In this document: positions 32,881-41,874 of the stretch, in pieces
Numbering within the stretch: position 1 is the first letter of the stretch
Layout of the letters: each line of letters opens with the position of its first letter
NCBI GenBank assembly: GCA_035318745.1
Contig: DATHEA010000031.1
Coordinates: forward strand, 111,421 to 175,420
Direction: 5' to 3'
DNA: 64,000 nucleotides
From: VRUE01 sp035318745
Lineage (GTDB): Bacteria > Actinomycetota > Thermoleophilia > Solirubrobacterales > 70-9
Program-made: the position numbers and the translations under genes
The notes under the pieces: generated by a model
The model's input: the letters and a program-made list of their open reading frames with translations, nothing else
The model's database searches: none
What the model was told of the DNA's origin: nothing

Positions 32881-33813
32881 CTACCCATGCTGCGAGGCGG
32901 CTTCGAGCGCCATCCCGTAGAGGATGTCGTGCTCGGAGGCCTGAATCCGGTCGAGTCCGAAGGCGCGCATCGCCTCGATCAGGATCACGCAGCCGGCGAT
33001 GATCGTCGGCGCCCGGTCGGGGTGAAGACCGGGGATCGCAGCTCGCTCCGCCAGCGGGGCCGAGGCGAATTGCGAGAGTAGGCGCTGGATCGTGGCCAGC
33101 GAGAGGACGTGGCCGTGGACCCGAGCCGGGTCGTAGGGCTCGAGCCCGAGCTCGACCGCGGAGAGCGAGGTGGGGGTGCCGGCGACGGCGATGCCGGCGG
33201 CGACGCGAGCATCGACCTCAGTGGCAAGGGCGTCGGCGATCAGGCCTCGAACGTCACCGGCGAGTTCCTCGAGCTCGACCGCCGTGGGGGGGTCGCCGGC
33301 GATGTGGCGCTCGGTATGGCGGACGACACCGGCTTGAAGCGAGGCATGGAAGGCGATCTCGGTGCCGGTGCCGACGATCATCTCGGTCGAGCCGCCGCCG
33401 ATGTCGATCACCAGCGTCGGCACCGAGGGAGACCGTTCGGCGGTGGCGCCGCGGTAGGTGAGGCGGGCCTCCTCCTCACCGTCGAGGACGCGGGCGGAGA
33501 GGGCGAAGCGCTCGCGCAGCTCGGCGACGAAGGCGTCGCCGTTGGAGGCGTCGCGCACCGCGCTGGTGGCGATCGCGGCCACATGCTCAGCGCTCGACTC
33601 GCGGCAGATCTCGACGTAGTCGGCGATCACCGCACAGGCGGCCTCGATCGCCTCGTCGGCCAGCTGCCCAGATAGGTCGACGCCGCGCCCGAGTCGGGTC
33701 ACGCGACTCTGCCGCTCGAGCACCGAGACGCTGCCGTCGACATCGGCGATGAGCAGCCGCGTCGAGTTGCTGCCGACGTCGATCACCGCGACCCGTTGAG
33801 AATTCTCAGCCAT
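32881..33813 (-). CDS. ppx: Ppx/GppA phosphatase family protein (exopolyphosphatase)
   Basis: A 310-residue member of the sugar-kinase/Hsp70 superfamily, GppA/Ppx branch, that hydrolyses polyphosphate or pppGpp. The phosphate motifs are VIDVGSNSTRLLIADVDG at the N-terminus, ATSAVRDASNGDAF, and VIDIGGGSTEMI in the middle; a later TIIAGCVILIEAM segment is typical. The length fits the short actinobacterial type without a C-terminal HD domain. ATG at 33813 is placed just before the first strand. It lies next to tRNA-fMet, on the opposite strand. Confidence 0.93.
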   Translation of the reverse strand: MAENSQRVAVIDVGSNSTRLLIADVDGSVSVLERQSRVTRLGRGVDLSGQLADEAIEAACAVIADYVEICRESSAEHVAAIATSAVRDASNGDAFVAELRERFALSARVLDGEEEARLTYRGATAERSPSVPTLVIDIGGGSTEMIVGTGTEIAFHASLQAGVVRHTERHIAGDPPTAVELEELAGDVRGLIADALATEVDARVAAGIAVAGTPTSLSAVELGLEPYDPARVHGHVLSLATIQRLLSQFASAPLAERAAIPGLHPDRAPTIIAGCVILIEAMRAFGLDRIQASEHDILYGMALEAASQHG

Positions 33814-33943
33814 GTGGGCCGGGCACTCTAAAGAGCCCGGCGCCCGACCCCCATCTCGCCACCAACACCACGCAAGCACCCATGCGACCCCCGCCAGCGG
33901 CTCTAGGCCAGCCGACCTACCATTGCTAGCATGGACAAACCGC

Positions 33944-34017
<74 letters not shown>

Positions 34018-34023
34018 TTTCAC

Positions 34024-34050
34024 AAAAGCCCCGCATTTGCGGGGTTTTTG
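34024..34050 (+). terminator. Rho-independent terminator of tRNA-fMet
   Basis: GCCCCGC pairs with GCGGGG around ATTT and runs into TTTTT. The start of this terminator (TTTCACAAAAGCCCCGCA) is repeated after the last attachment copy at 63842, marking the original flank. Confidence 0.85.
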
Positions 34051-34090
34051 TATTTAATGTCTGGCAGACAATAAGGTGCAAAATCGGCCG

Positions 34091-34111
34091 TGGGGCAAGC
34101 TCTGGGGCAAG
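34091..34111. repeat. Left-end arm sites of element I (paired TGGGGCAAG)
   Basis: TGGGGCAAG CTC TGGGGCAAG, 74 nt after the tRNA end. It is followed by a stretch to ~34180 (GGTGAGGTCTGAGAGAGGTCG, then CCGGTCCACCTACGTTCG) that recurs with variation after the left-end arms at 40310, 48026 and 55483. Confidence 0.85.
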
Positions 34112-34251
34112 GTGAGGTCTGAGAGAGGTCGATCTGGCCCTTATCCGGGCGGCTCCGGTCCACCTACGTTCGGCCGCGGAAGACAGCTATTTCCGCAGTT
34201 CGCTATCTAGCGAATACTGAGACCGCCCTTGCCAAAGCGATACTTCCATCT

Positions 34252-37200
34252 ATGGCACATGGACCGGGTCTGGCGGGGAGGAAAGACCTCCTGCAGTGGG
34301 CGGACACCATCGCTGCTCGCAGCGATTTACCGCGCCTTATCCGTCGCCTCATACTTGAGACCGGGAAAGGCGTAGTTGAGCTAGGGGTGCCTGCGGGGGA
34401 GGGGGTCTCGGCGAGCGGCTGGGATGGAACGGTTCGCGCTTCAGAAGCCACCGCGCACGTGCCGGATGGCCTATCTCTGTGGGAGATTTCCACGAACAAG
34501 AACGTCGGTACGAAGGCGGACGCCGACTACAACAAGCGATTGACGACCCCCGACGACAGTCCGACTGAGGACTGCACTTATATGGCTGTGCAGCTACGTC
34601 CCTGGGGTAAGAGCGAGGAGTGGGCGAAGACCAAGGCGAAGCAGAAGCGCTGGCGAGCAGTGCGCGCCTTTGGTGTCGATGAAATTGAGACCTGGCTGGA
34701 AATTGCTCCCATTACCCACGCGTGGCTCTCGGAGATCCTTGGCCTGGGTCCACATGGTCTGCAGGCGGGGGAGTCCTGGTGGGAGACCTGGTCAAAGCAA
34801 ACCGATCCAGAAGTGACGCCCCAACTCGTCCTTGCGGGTCGCGAGTCCCTAAGTAAAAGCCTTCGCTCAGTCTTTTCATCTACCCCGGGCATTACCACCC
34901 TGAGCGGTCCAAGCCTGGAAGAGATTCAAGCCTGCGTCGTGGCGACGGCCCTGCAAGTCGCTGTCGATGGAGACAGCCGCCCGTTGTCCCGAATTGCCTT
35001 TGTCGATGACGTAGAAACCTGGCGGGCGCTACAGCTTCAGAAGGATCGCCCGCTAGTGCTTGTCCCCATATCACGGGACGTGATCAAAGAGGCATCGACC
35101 AACTCGCCGCATAACGTCATCGTGCCGGTGATCCGAGGGACCCATGCCGACTTTGAGGTTCCAGCCATCGATGCGGCTGCCGCTCGCGAGGTACTTGCAG
35201 AGGTTGAGTCGATTGACGATGACCGGGCCGATGAACTGGCTCGGCTGGCCCGCAGAAGCCTTGTGGCTCTCCGACGTCGGTTGGCGATCAAGCCGGAGTT
35301 GCATTCTCCGCCGTGGGCAGACGTTCCGGTCGGTCGGCCTGTTCGCGCCCTTCTCGTAGCGAATCGGTGGGTGGTCAACGGCGAGGGGGATGTTGAAATC
35401 GTTTCGAAGCTGTCTGGACTGGAGCCAGATGCCCTGCAAGACGCTCTCGATGAGCTTGGGGTCGAAGAAGACCCGCTCATCGCGCAGCTAGAGCAGCAGG
35501 TGGCTCTGGTCTCTCCTTACGACGCCTGGATTCAGCTACGGGGAGAGTTAAAACGGGCCGACTTGAACCGCTTTGAGCAAGCAGTTAAGTCGGTGCTTGT
35601 AGACACCGATCCTTCGCTTGAGTTTCCACCGGAGGAACGGTGGCGCGCGAGCTTCGAAGGAAAGACCTCGACTTACTCCGCAACGCTCAAACGGGGCTTG
35701 GCTGAGTCCGTAGCGCTTCTCGCGGTGAATGGAGACGAGGTCGAGGGGGGTGAAGGCGCTGCGATCGCTTCCTACTTGGTCCGGGTAATTCTTGAAGAAG
35801 CCAACAAAGACGAGACGGGCTATGTCTGGTCATCCATCGCGCCCAACCTCTCCCTCTTGGCGGAGGCTGCTCCTGACTCCTTCGTAGACGCTGTGCGAGC
35901 CGGAGTATCTGGTGATGATCCGCGCCTCGTAAAAATGTTTGCAGACCCCAAGGGCACGAGCGCGATGTTCACTGCAGGCTCGCCCCACTGCAACCTGCTG
36001 TGGGCATTGGAGACGGTCGCCTGGTCGCCAGACCATTTCGGACAGGTCGTAGACCTCCTAGCCCGCCTCGACGAAATCGATCCGGGAGGTGAACTGTCGA
36101 ACCGTCCGAATGCAAGCCTGGCGGCCATCTTTTGTGCCTGGAGTCCGGAGAACAGCGCTACGAACGCGGCTCGCCTGAAAGCCATAGACGGGCTGCGGGA
36201 GCGACACGAAGCAACGGCGTGGCCGCTGATGCTGTCCATGCTTCCCGAGAGGCACGGCATCCATTCGCCGACCAGCGCGCCGACCTTCCGCGAGTGGAAA
36301 CCACCCCAAGAGGGCGTTCTGCTCAGCGAGTATTGGGAGCTTGTACGCGGGGTGCTTACCCGACTGATAAAGGATGCGGGAAACTCGCCGGACCGCTGGT
36401 CTGAACTGATTGAGCGGGCATCGGACTTGCCACCTGAGCTTTGGGCCGAAGTCAGAGATGGCTTGGCGAAATCTGCGCGGCAGATAGAGGGCGAGTCGAC
36501 GGACCTTTGGAAATTTCTCCGCGCCTTCATTGCGAAGCATCGGGAGTTTGCAGAAACCGACTGGGCGCTGTCTCCGGATGAGGTCAACCAATTGGAGGCA
36601 ATCGCTGATGAAATCGCCCCCAAGGAGGTGGCTCAGTCTCAGGGATGGATCTTCGAAGAACACCACCCCGACCTCGGAATAAGGAAGGGCAACGACTACG
36701 GGGAGTACGTCGGGGAGCTTGAGGCGCAGCGGGTGGCTGCGGCCGAGCAGATTCAGAGCGAGGGTGGTCTTGATGCTCTTCTGAAGGTGGCCGCAGCGTC
36801 GCCCGTACCCGGGGCCGTGGGTTGGGCAGTGGCCGGCGCTCCTTCCGGACCCACGTACGAGAAAGACATCTTGAAGCTCTTAGAAAGTGTGGAGGGAGTC
36901 GAGATCGTCTTCGCCAGCGCCTTCTTTGGCCATCGCTTCCAGGTGGACGGGTGGGAGTTTCTAGAGGGACTGCTGACTGGTGGCGTTTCTTCCGTGGTCT
37001 CTGGCCGGTTACTTCTAACTACGGGCGACTTCCCACGGGCCTGGGAGGAGGCTGAACGCCAAGGTCCAGATATTGAGCGAGCATTCTGGACGGAGTTCCC
37101 AACGACTGGCCTTGGTCCTGACTTCGGCCACGTCCTCTTTGTGGCTCAAAAACTCCTCGACCACGACCGGGTTGTCGATGCGTTGGACATTCTCGAGCTG

Positions 37201-38043
37201 TACCTACGGAAGGATCAGGAGGACGCCGCGAAAACGGCGAATCTCCTGGCCGAGTGTCTGCAACGGATGCTGTCCCTGTCAGCGGAGGAGCTTGGAACGG
37301 GAAGACCGGTTTCGGAATGGGCGCTCCAACAGGCATTCGGCTTCCTGGAGGATCAGCGTGAGGCCGTTGGCCTCAAGCAGCTCGCCTCGCTGGAGTGGGC
37401 ATACCTTCAAGCCCTAGGGCTTGAGCCACGGGTGCCGGCTCTGCATGAACAGCTCGCCAAGGATCCAGACTTCTTCGTCCAAATCATCTCTGCCGTCTAC
37501 AGAGCGCAGTCGGCTTCCGAAGACGATGCAGAGCCGAGCGAGGATGCCCAGCGGATCGCCGGGAATGGATATCGGCTGCTTTCAACTTGGAAGGACGTTC
37601 CGGGCGACGAAGGCGACGGGAAAGTCGATACCAAAGCCCTCTATAACTGGGTTGAGACCACGCAGGAGAAGCTAGCCGCGGCTGATCGGCTTAGGTCGGG
37701 AGAGCTACATATCGGTCGCGTGCTTGCGTCGGCTCCTGCTGATCCGGATGGGCAGTGGCCATGTAAAGCCGTTCGTGATCTGCTGGAGAAGTTCCAGAGC
37801 GAGCGGGTTGAGGAGGGGCTTGAGACGCAGGTCTTCAACAGCCGCGGCGTGACGACCCGAGCACCCGAGGCGGGAGGCGATCAGGAGCGGGAGCTAGCCG
37901 CCAAATACCTAGGGTGGGCAAAGGCGTTCCGCGATAGCTGGCCTAGAGCCGCAGCGGTTTTACGGCACATCGCATCAACCTATGAGCATCAGGCGAAGCG
38001 TTTCGATGCAGAGGCGGAGGCGCGACGCTTGGGACTGGACTAG
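34252..38043 (+). CDS. Very large cytoplasmic protein with PD-(D/E)XK-like N-terminus; candidate antiphage protein
   Basis: A 1263-residue soluble protein. Residues ~45-150 look like a restriction-type nuclease domain of the kind found at the N-terminus of some defence proteins: SGWDGTV (Asp58), LWEISTNKN (Glu78, Lys83), KADADYNKR, then PWGKSEEWAKTK. Residues ~195-300 resemble a degenerate NTP-binding region (GITTLSGPSLEEIQ in the P-loop position, IAFVDDVETWRAL and LVLVPISRD after it). Residues ~330-1263 are mostly helical with Trp and Leu patterns suggestive of TPR or armadillo repeats. There is no membrane segment. It is the main gene of element I, with its own small promoter gap (34112-34251). 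No closer family can be named. Defence is inferred from architecture and mobile location. Confidence 0.75.
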   Translation: MAHGPGLAGRKDLLQWADTIAARSDLPRLIRRLILETGKGVVELGVPAGEGVSASGWDGTVRASEATAHVPDGLSLWEISTNKNVGTKADADYNKRLTTPDDSPTEDCTYMAVQLRPWGKSEEWAKTKAKQKRWRAVRAFGVDEIETWLEIAPITHAWLSEILGLGPHGLQAGESWWETWSKQTDPEVTPQLVLAGRESLSKSLRSVFSSTPGITTLSGPSLEEIQACVVATALQVAVDGDSRPLSRIAFVDDVETWRALQLQKDRPLVLVPISRDVIKEASTNSPHNVIVPVIRGTHADFEVPAIDAAAAREVLAEVESIDDDRADELARLARRSLVALRRRLAIKPELHSPPWADVPVGRPVRALLVANRWVVNGEGDVEIVSKLSGLEPDALQDALDELGVEEDPLIAQLEQQVALVSPYDAWIQLRGELKRADLNRFEQAVKSVLVDTDPSLEFPPEERWRASFEGKTSTYSATLKRGLAESVALLAVNGDEVEGGEGAAIASYLVRVILEEANKDETGYVWSSIAPNLSLLAEAAPDSFVDAVRAGVSGDDPRLVKMFADPKGTSAMFTAGSPHCNLLWALETVAWSPDHFGQVVDLLARLDEIDPGGELSNRPNASLAAIFCAWSPENSATNAARLKAIDGLRERHEATAWPLMLSMLPERHGIHSPTSAPTFREWKPPQEGVLLSEYWELVRGVLTRLIKDAGNSPDRWSELIERASDLPPELWAEVRDGLAKSARQIEGESTDLWKFLRAFIAKHREFAETDWALSPDEVNQLEAIADEIAPKEVAQSQGWIFEEHHPDLGIRKGNDYGEYVGELEAQRVAAAEQIQSEGGLDALLKVAAASPVPGAVGWAVAGAPSGPTYEKDILKLLESVEGVEIVFASAFFGHRFQVDGWEFLEGLLTGGVSSVVSGRLLLTTGDFPRAWEEAERQGPDIERAFWTEFPTTGLGPDFGHVLFVAQKLLDHDRVVDALDILELYLRKDQEDAAKTANLLAECLQRMLSLSAEELGTGRPVSEWALQQAFGFLEDQREAVGLKQLASLEWAYLQALGLEPRVPALHEQLAKDPDFFVQIISAVYRAQSASEDDAEPSEDAQRIAGNGYRLLSTWKDVPGDEGDGKVDTKALYNWVETTQEKLAAADRLRSGELHIGRVLASAPADPDGQWPCKAVRDLLEKFQSERVEEGLETQVFNSRGVTTRAPEAGGDQERELAAKYLGWAKAFRDSWPRAAAVLRHIASTYEHQAKRFDAEAEARRLGLD

Positions 38044-38070
38044 ACCTATTCAAGCTATGGCTCGGACTGG

Positions 38071-38493
38071 CTATCTCGCTGACCCTGGTCGCACACTTGC
38101 AGGGAGCGTCGCCAGGCCCTTCGAGACCAGGTCGCGTTCGTCGCAACTAACAAGGCGATGGCCGCCTTCGTCGGCGGCGGCTGCGTAGGCCGCGTCGTAA
38201 ACGGAGATCGTGTCGCGCTCCGCGATCTCCGCAGCCTTCGTTAGGAGGGTGCTCGTGGAGGGGAGGATGCCACCGTCGTCGGCGAGCTTCTCGATCACCG
38301 TCAGTAGTGGTGCTACCGACTTCGGTGTTCGCCACGCTCGCACGGCGACGTTGGCGACCTCATAGCGGGCGAGGTCAAGGGTGGCGAGGGTCGCCGCGTC
38401 GTCTTCCAGCAGGGCCCGTGCTGGCTCGTGGTGGTCGTCCTCTGGATCGAAGGCGGCGAGCAGGACGCTCGCGTCGAGAAGCAGCGTCGTCAC
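38071..38493 (-). CDS. PIN-domain toxin, VapC-like
   Basis: A 140-residue PIN-domain ribonuclease candidate. Acidic residues typical of the fold are visible: LLLDASVLLAAF (Asp), LARYEVANVAVR (Glu), and ISVYDAAYAAAA (Asp), with a final RLVSCDERDLV. VapC proteins cut specific RNAs, often tRNAs, when not bound by antitoxin. GTG at 38493 overlaps the antitoxin stop in a GTGA junction. It converges with the large element I gene. Confidence 0.9.
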   Translation of the reverse strand: MTTLLLDASVLLAAFDPEDDHHEPARALLEDDAATLATLDLARYEVANVAVRAWRTPKSVAPLLTVIEKLADDGGILPSTSTLLTKAAEIAERDTISVYDAAYAAAADEGGHRLVSCDERDLVSKGLATLPASVRPGSAR

Positions 38494-38717
38494 GGACCGG
38501 GCCGCGTTGCCTTCACCTGCTCCGCGGCGCGGCCGCCATGGGGTGAGGCGTCGTTGAGTAACGATCGCATCGCTGCTGCCCGCCCCTCGCGGCGCCGGCG
38601 CAGCGCCGTGTCGGCGAACTCCCGCATAACGGCGCTGCGGGTAGTGCCGCCACGCCGCGCCTCGGCATCCACCTCGGCGAGGAGATCGTCTGGAAGGGAG
38701 ACCATGACCTTTGCCAT
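38490..38717 (-). CDS. Ribbon-helix-helix antitoxin, VapB-like
   Basis: A 75-residue protein that begins as an RHH/CopG fold (MAKVMVSLPDDLLAEVDAEA, then GGTTRSAVMREFADTALRR) followed by a disordered Arg/Ala tail that would bind the toxin. ATG at 38717 is chosen over a longer frame that would read through the operator and the element's arm sites. It is the first gene of the toxin-antitoxin operon and overlaps the toxin start by 4 nt. Confidence 0.88.
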   Translation of the reverse strand: MAKVMVSLPDDLLAEVDAEARRGGTTRSAVMREFADTALRRRREGRAAAMRSLLNDASPHGGRAAEQVKATRPGP

Positions 38718-38724
38718 GCGATGA

Positions 38725-38740
38725 GTATACCCAGGTATAC
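38725..38740. promoter_or_regulatory. Operator-like repeat upstream of the VapB-like gene
   Basis: GTATACCCAGGTATAC is an inverted pair of GTATAC and, with the next bases, a direct pair of GTATACCCA. It lies 8 bp before the antitoxin start and suits autorepression by an RHH dimer pair. Confidence 0.65.
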
Positions 38741-38753
38741 CCAACGGCTTCGC

Positions 38754-38914
<161 letters not shown>

Positions 38915-38952
38915 GGCCTTATGGGCGACAGATTGGTCGCCTTGGCAAGACT

Positions 38953-38980
38953 CAGAAGGCGCTCATGTGAGCGCCTTCTG
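38953..38980. terminator. Perfect 13-bp hairpin after the first tRNA-end copy
   Basis: CAGAAGGCGCTCA pairs with TGAGCGCCTTCTG with almost no loop. It lies between the tRNA-end copy and the Phd-like gene. No T-tract follows, so termination is only suggested. Confidence 0.55.
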
Positions 38981-39008
38981 TCGCTCGCGACGAGGAGTCA
39001 TCAAGCTG

Positions 39009-39027
39009 TGTACACGATCATGTACAC
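39009..39027. promoter_or_regulatory. Operator-like palindromes upstream of the Phd-like antitoxin
   Basis: TGTACAC occurs twice around GATCA; each contains the palindrome GTAC. It is 8 bp before the antitoxin ATG, as expected for autoregulation. Confidence 0.6.
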
Positions 39028-39034
39028 TGAGTCC

Positions 39035-39322
39035 ATGGCGAAGACCGTCCCTGTGCGCGAGCTACGTAGCAACCTCAGCAGCCTGCTCGATGACGTAAGC
39101 GATCGGCGCGATCACGTTCTGGTCACCCGCAACGGCACCCCCGCTGCGGCCCTGGTTCCGATCGACGAGTATGAGGCTCTTGAGGAGACCGCCGAGATTC
39201 TCTCCGATCCGGATGCCCTGGCCGCCCTGGAGACTGGTCTCGCCGAGATCGAGCGCGACGAAACGGTCACCCTCGCCGACCTTCGTAGCGAGCTGGCTGA
39301 GCGCCGAGCGGCCACCGGCTGA
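39035..39322 (+). CDS. Phd/YefM-family antitoxin
   Basis: A 95-residue antitoxin: AKTVPVRELRSNLSSLLDDV followed by VLVTRNGTPAAALVPIDEYE is the Phd/YefM DNA-binding fold, and the Glu/Leu-rich C-terminal half is the toxin-binding tail. ATG at 39035 fits the family start; a frame upstream crosses the operator and is ignored. The gene ends 3 nt before the RelE-like toxin, in one operon. Confidence 0.92.
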   Translation: MAKTVPVRELRSNLSSLLDDVSDRRDHVLVTRNGTPAAALVPIDEYEALEETAEILSDPDALAALETGLAEIERDETVTLADLRSELAERRAATG

Positions 39323-39325
39323 TCG

Positions 39326-39589
39326 TTGGCCAGGCTCGTTCTCGCCCGTCGCGCACGGCGGGAGCTACTCGAACTCAACTGGCCGCTGATTGACGCGATC
39401 GAGGACGCCCTGGGTTTGCTAGAGCGCGAACCGCAAGCCGGTCATGCGCTCCGAGGTAAACTGCGCGGTCTGTACTCGTTGCGGGTCGGCGCTTATCGGA
39501 TCCTTTACCAGCTAACCGATGGCGAGCAGACGGTTCGCGTGGCAGCCATCCGTCACCGCGCCGTCGCCTACAGAAGCGATCCTCGCTAG
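39326..39589 (+). CDS. RelE/ParE-family toxin
   Basis: An 87-residue RelE-superfamily toxin: ARLVLARRARRELLEL at the N-terminus, GKLRGLYSLRVGAYRILYQL in the middle (the conserved LRGxYxLRVGxYRxxY pattern) and a final VRVAAIRHRAVAY. RelE toxins cut mRNA on the ribosome. The start is TTG at 39326, 3 nt after the antitoxin stop. The pair probably stabilises element II. Confidence 0.92.
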   Translation: MARLVLARRARRELLELNWPLIDAIEDALGLLEREPQAGHALRGKLRGLYSLRVGAYRILYQLTDGEQTVRVAAIRHRAVAYRSDPR

Positions 39590-39621
39590 GCGCCGGAGCG
39601 ACCTGGTGGCATCATTAGATC

Positions 39622-40185
39622 GTGGAGGCAAGGGGGGCTGAGCCGAGACTGACGATTGAGCTCGTCCCGCAGACGTGTTGGTTCTCGAACGTTCGGGATC
39701 AGGTGTCCTCTCGGGATTGGGACCGGATTCGCTCGCAGGTATACGAGAGCGCCGGTCGTCGCTGCGAGATATGTGGCGGCCGCGGCCCCAGGCACCCGGT
39801 CGAGTGCCATGAGGTGTGGGCGTACGACGAGGCCGGCGGCGTCCAGCGCTTGATTCGAATGATTGCCCTATGCCCGGCTTGCCACGAGGTCAAGCACATC
39901 GGCCTTGCGGGGGTAAGGGGTCGAGCCGACCTCGCACGTGAGCATCTCGCCAAGGTCAATGGATGGTCTTCGGAGGCCACGGACCGCTACGTTCAGGAAG
40001 CATTCGCAATTTGGCGCTCGCGGTCGGCCCGATCGTGGTCACTCGATATCTCGAGCTTGGCGGCATACGGAATTGATCCTGCCCTCATCACCGAGGCCAG
40101 TAGCGCGTCGGCCAAGGACAGATCGCGATCAGTTGCGTCGACCACGGCACAAAAGGCTCGTCGAGGTCAAGGTCGCCTGCTGTAG
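39622..40185 (+). CDS. HNH endonuclease
   Basis: A 187-residue protein with a zinc-finger HNH core: CEICGG, then VECHEVWAYD, then ALCPACHEVKHIGLAGV (Cys4-type zinc plus catalytic His). A helical region (REHLAKVNGW) and a Ser/Arg-rich tail follow. The start GTG at 39622 lies 32 nt after the toxin gene. Family members act in phage packaging, restriction or homing. Which of these applies is unknown. Location in a mobile element with a toxin-antitoxin pair allows a defence role. Confidence 0.85.
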   Translation: MEARGAEPRLTIELVPQTCWFSNVRDQVSSRDWDRIRSQVYESAGRRCEICGGRGPRHPVECHEVWAYDEAGGVQRLIRMIALCPACHEVKHIGLAGVRGRADLAREHLAKVNGWSSEATDRYVQEAFAIWRSRSARSWSLDISSLAAYGIDPALITEASSASAKDRSRSVASTTAQKARRGQGRLL

Positions 40186-40263
40186 ATCGGGTCGGCACTT
40201 CACAGGTCGCAATCCAAGTTCGATTCGACCAAGGCGGCGTTACCCATAAGGCCGAATCGTTTC

Positions 40264-40330
40264 CCCCGCTTTGCTCGATAGCGCAGACAAAAGGGTGCAA
40301 AAACGCCCTTGTGGCAAGCGCTGGGGCAAG
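40264..40330. repeat. Degenerate tRNA-end remnant plus left-end arm sites
   Basis: CCCCCGCT at 40264-40270 is the last trace of a tRNA-end copy. The next bases align with those after the copy at 44761 (CAGACAA ... AAAACGCCC). Arms follow as TGTGGCAAG at 40310 and TGGGGCAAG at 40322, with the same 12-bp pitch as elsewhere. The downstream segment (CCTGGTCCACCTACGTTCG) matches other left ends. It marks a former boundary between the HNH gene and the coiled-coil gene. Confidence 0.72.
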
Positions 40331-40523
40331 GTGAGCTTCGAGCGAGGGTCGGCGAAGACCTTAAGAGGTGGGCCTGGTCCACCTACGTTCGCGGCGTAAG
40401 CAGAAACCGCAAGCCCCCTCGCGGCGGGACGACGCCCCGGCCGGCCGAAACATACGTTGGCAGGATGCCGAGTGGTCAAACCGACGATGCGCGGTCACTG
40501 TTCTCGTGCGAAGATCCTCCGCC

Positions 40524-41669
40524 GTGAATGCCGAACGTCTTCACGCAATCGCTCGCGCTCTACGGGAGGAGGCGCGAGAAACCAATTATGCCGACCTCCT
40601 CGAGCAGCTCGCGGCGGGTCTCCAGGCGATGGTCGAGTCGCCCGGACAACCGGAGCCGCAGCAGCAAGTCAGCACGGCCCGCGAGAACCTCGGAAGCGTG
40701 CTGAGGGAAGCGCCCAGCAACGACTTCTCGCCGGGCTGGGAGGAGGCCTTGAAAGAGATGGGCGTGTACGACCTCAGGGGCGAGCCCCTCCTCGAAGACG
40801 TCGAGACGATCATCGCGGAGAACCAGATCACGCCGAACACGGCGGCAGAGGAAATCGGGCAGATTCGAACTCGCGTGGTCGAGTTCATCTCTGTCCTCGA
40901 TCAAGCACTCACCGCGTTCGAGTTCCTGCGCATCGGGGGCGAGGAGCTTTCGGCTGGGGAGTTCGAGATCGGGTTCATGATCCCCCGCGAGCAGGTAGAC
41001 GACGAACTCGAAAAGCTCGGCAAAGAGTTCGTCAAGTTGAAGCGCATCATCTTGCCGTTCAGCGAGATCGTGGGGGAGAGTCGCCCCGAGATTCGGGTCC
41101 GGTCGATCTCATCGTCCGAGTTTCAGGTCTTTCTGGAATCCACTCCGGGCACCGCACTCGTCTTCTTCACGGCGCTAGAGCGCGTACTCGCCGCCTATCG
41201 GACCGTTTTGGATATCCGCCTCAAGCACAGGGAACTCGCGGAGAGCCCGGACGTCCCCAAGGAGGCGACCGATCCGTTGGCGCAGGTCGCCTCGGACCTG
41301 ATGGACAAGAAGACCCGCGAGATCGCAGCAGAGTTGATCGAGGAGTTCAGCAAAGAGTCGGAGGCAAGGAACAACGAGTTGCTGACCGATCTGCGTCTTC
41401 AACTTAATGCCCTCGCGGAGAGGATCGACCGCGGCTACAACGTCGAGGTCAGGACGGGCCAGTTGCCGGAAACGACCGAGGACGAGGACGCAGAGGACGT
41501 TGACCAACTGGATTCGGAGACGCGGGGGGCGGCGGAAACGGTCCTCGAGGGGCAGAAGGGGATCGAGTACATGAACATATCCGGCACCCCGGTCCTTCAC
41601 CTCGAACAGCCCGAGGACGACGAGGACGGGGCTGAGGAAGACGAGGCGACGATTCGATCCGGGAGCTAA
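40524..41669 (+). CDS. Hypothetical acidic coiled-coil protein
   Basis: A 381-residue acidic protein with no recognised domain. Helical heptad-like regions are seen at residues ~5-55 and ~240-300. The middle has a globular-looking segment (IRVRSISSSEFQVFLESTPG). The last ~60 residues are Glu/Asp-rich (QPEDDEDGAEEDEAT). There is no signal peptide or membrane segment. GTG at 40524 is the likely start; the longer upstream frame crosses the left-end arm region. It is the only gene of the small element bounded by 40264 and 41874. Confidence 0.68.
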   Translation: MNAERLHAIARALREEARETNYADLLEQLAAGLQAMVESPGQPEPQQQVSTARENLGSVLREAPSNDFSPGWEEALKEMGVYDLRGEPLLEDVETIIAENQITPNTAAEEIGQIRTRVVEFISVLDQALTAFEFLRIGGEELSAGEFEIGFMIPREQVDDELEKLGKEFVKLKRIILPFSEIVGESRPEIRVRSISSSEFQVFLESTPGTALVFFTALERVLAAYRTVLDIRLKHRELAESPDVPKEATDPLAQVASDLMDKKTREIAAELIEEFSKESEARNNELLTDLRLQLNALAERIDRGYNVEVRTGQLPETTEDEDAEDVDQLDSETRGAAETVLEGQKGIEYMNISGTPVLHLEQPEDDEDGAEEDEATIRSGS

Positions 41670-41749
41670 TTCTCGGTTGCCGCCGGCTGAGGTTTGGAGA
41701 ACCGACGAATCCGAAGAAAGCCGCTCCACGAGCGTTTCGGCCCTCTCGC

Positions 41750-41874
41750 TGGGGCAAGAAATGGGGCAAGAAGCCCCACAGATCCCAGCCGATCCCAGCC
41801 GATCTCGATCTCGCGAAAACCGCTTGAGACTGTGCCCCACGTAGTCCAGCAGGACTGCCGGCTCGGGCTCATAA
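41750..41874. repeat. Right-end arm sites with a truncated tRNA-end copy
   Basis: TGGGGCAAG at 41750 and 41762, the conserved ~90-bp segment, then only TCGGGCTCATAA (41863-41874) of the tRNA end before unrelated sequence. The rest of the core has been lost, so this junction could no longer recombine precisely. Confidence 0.85.
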
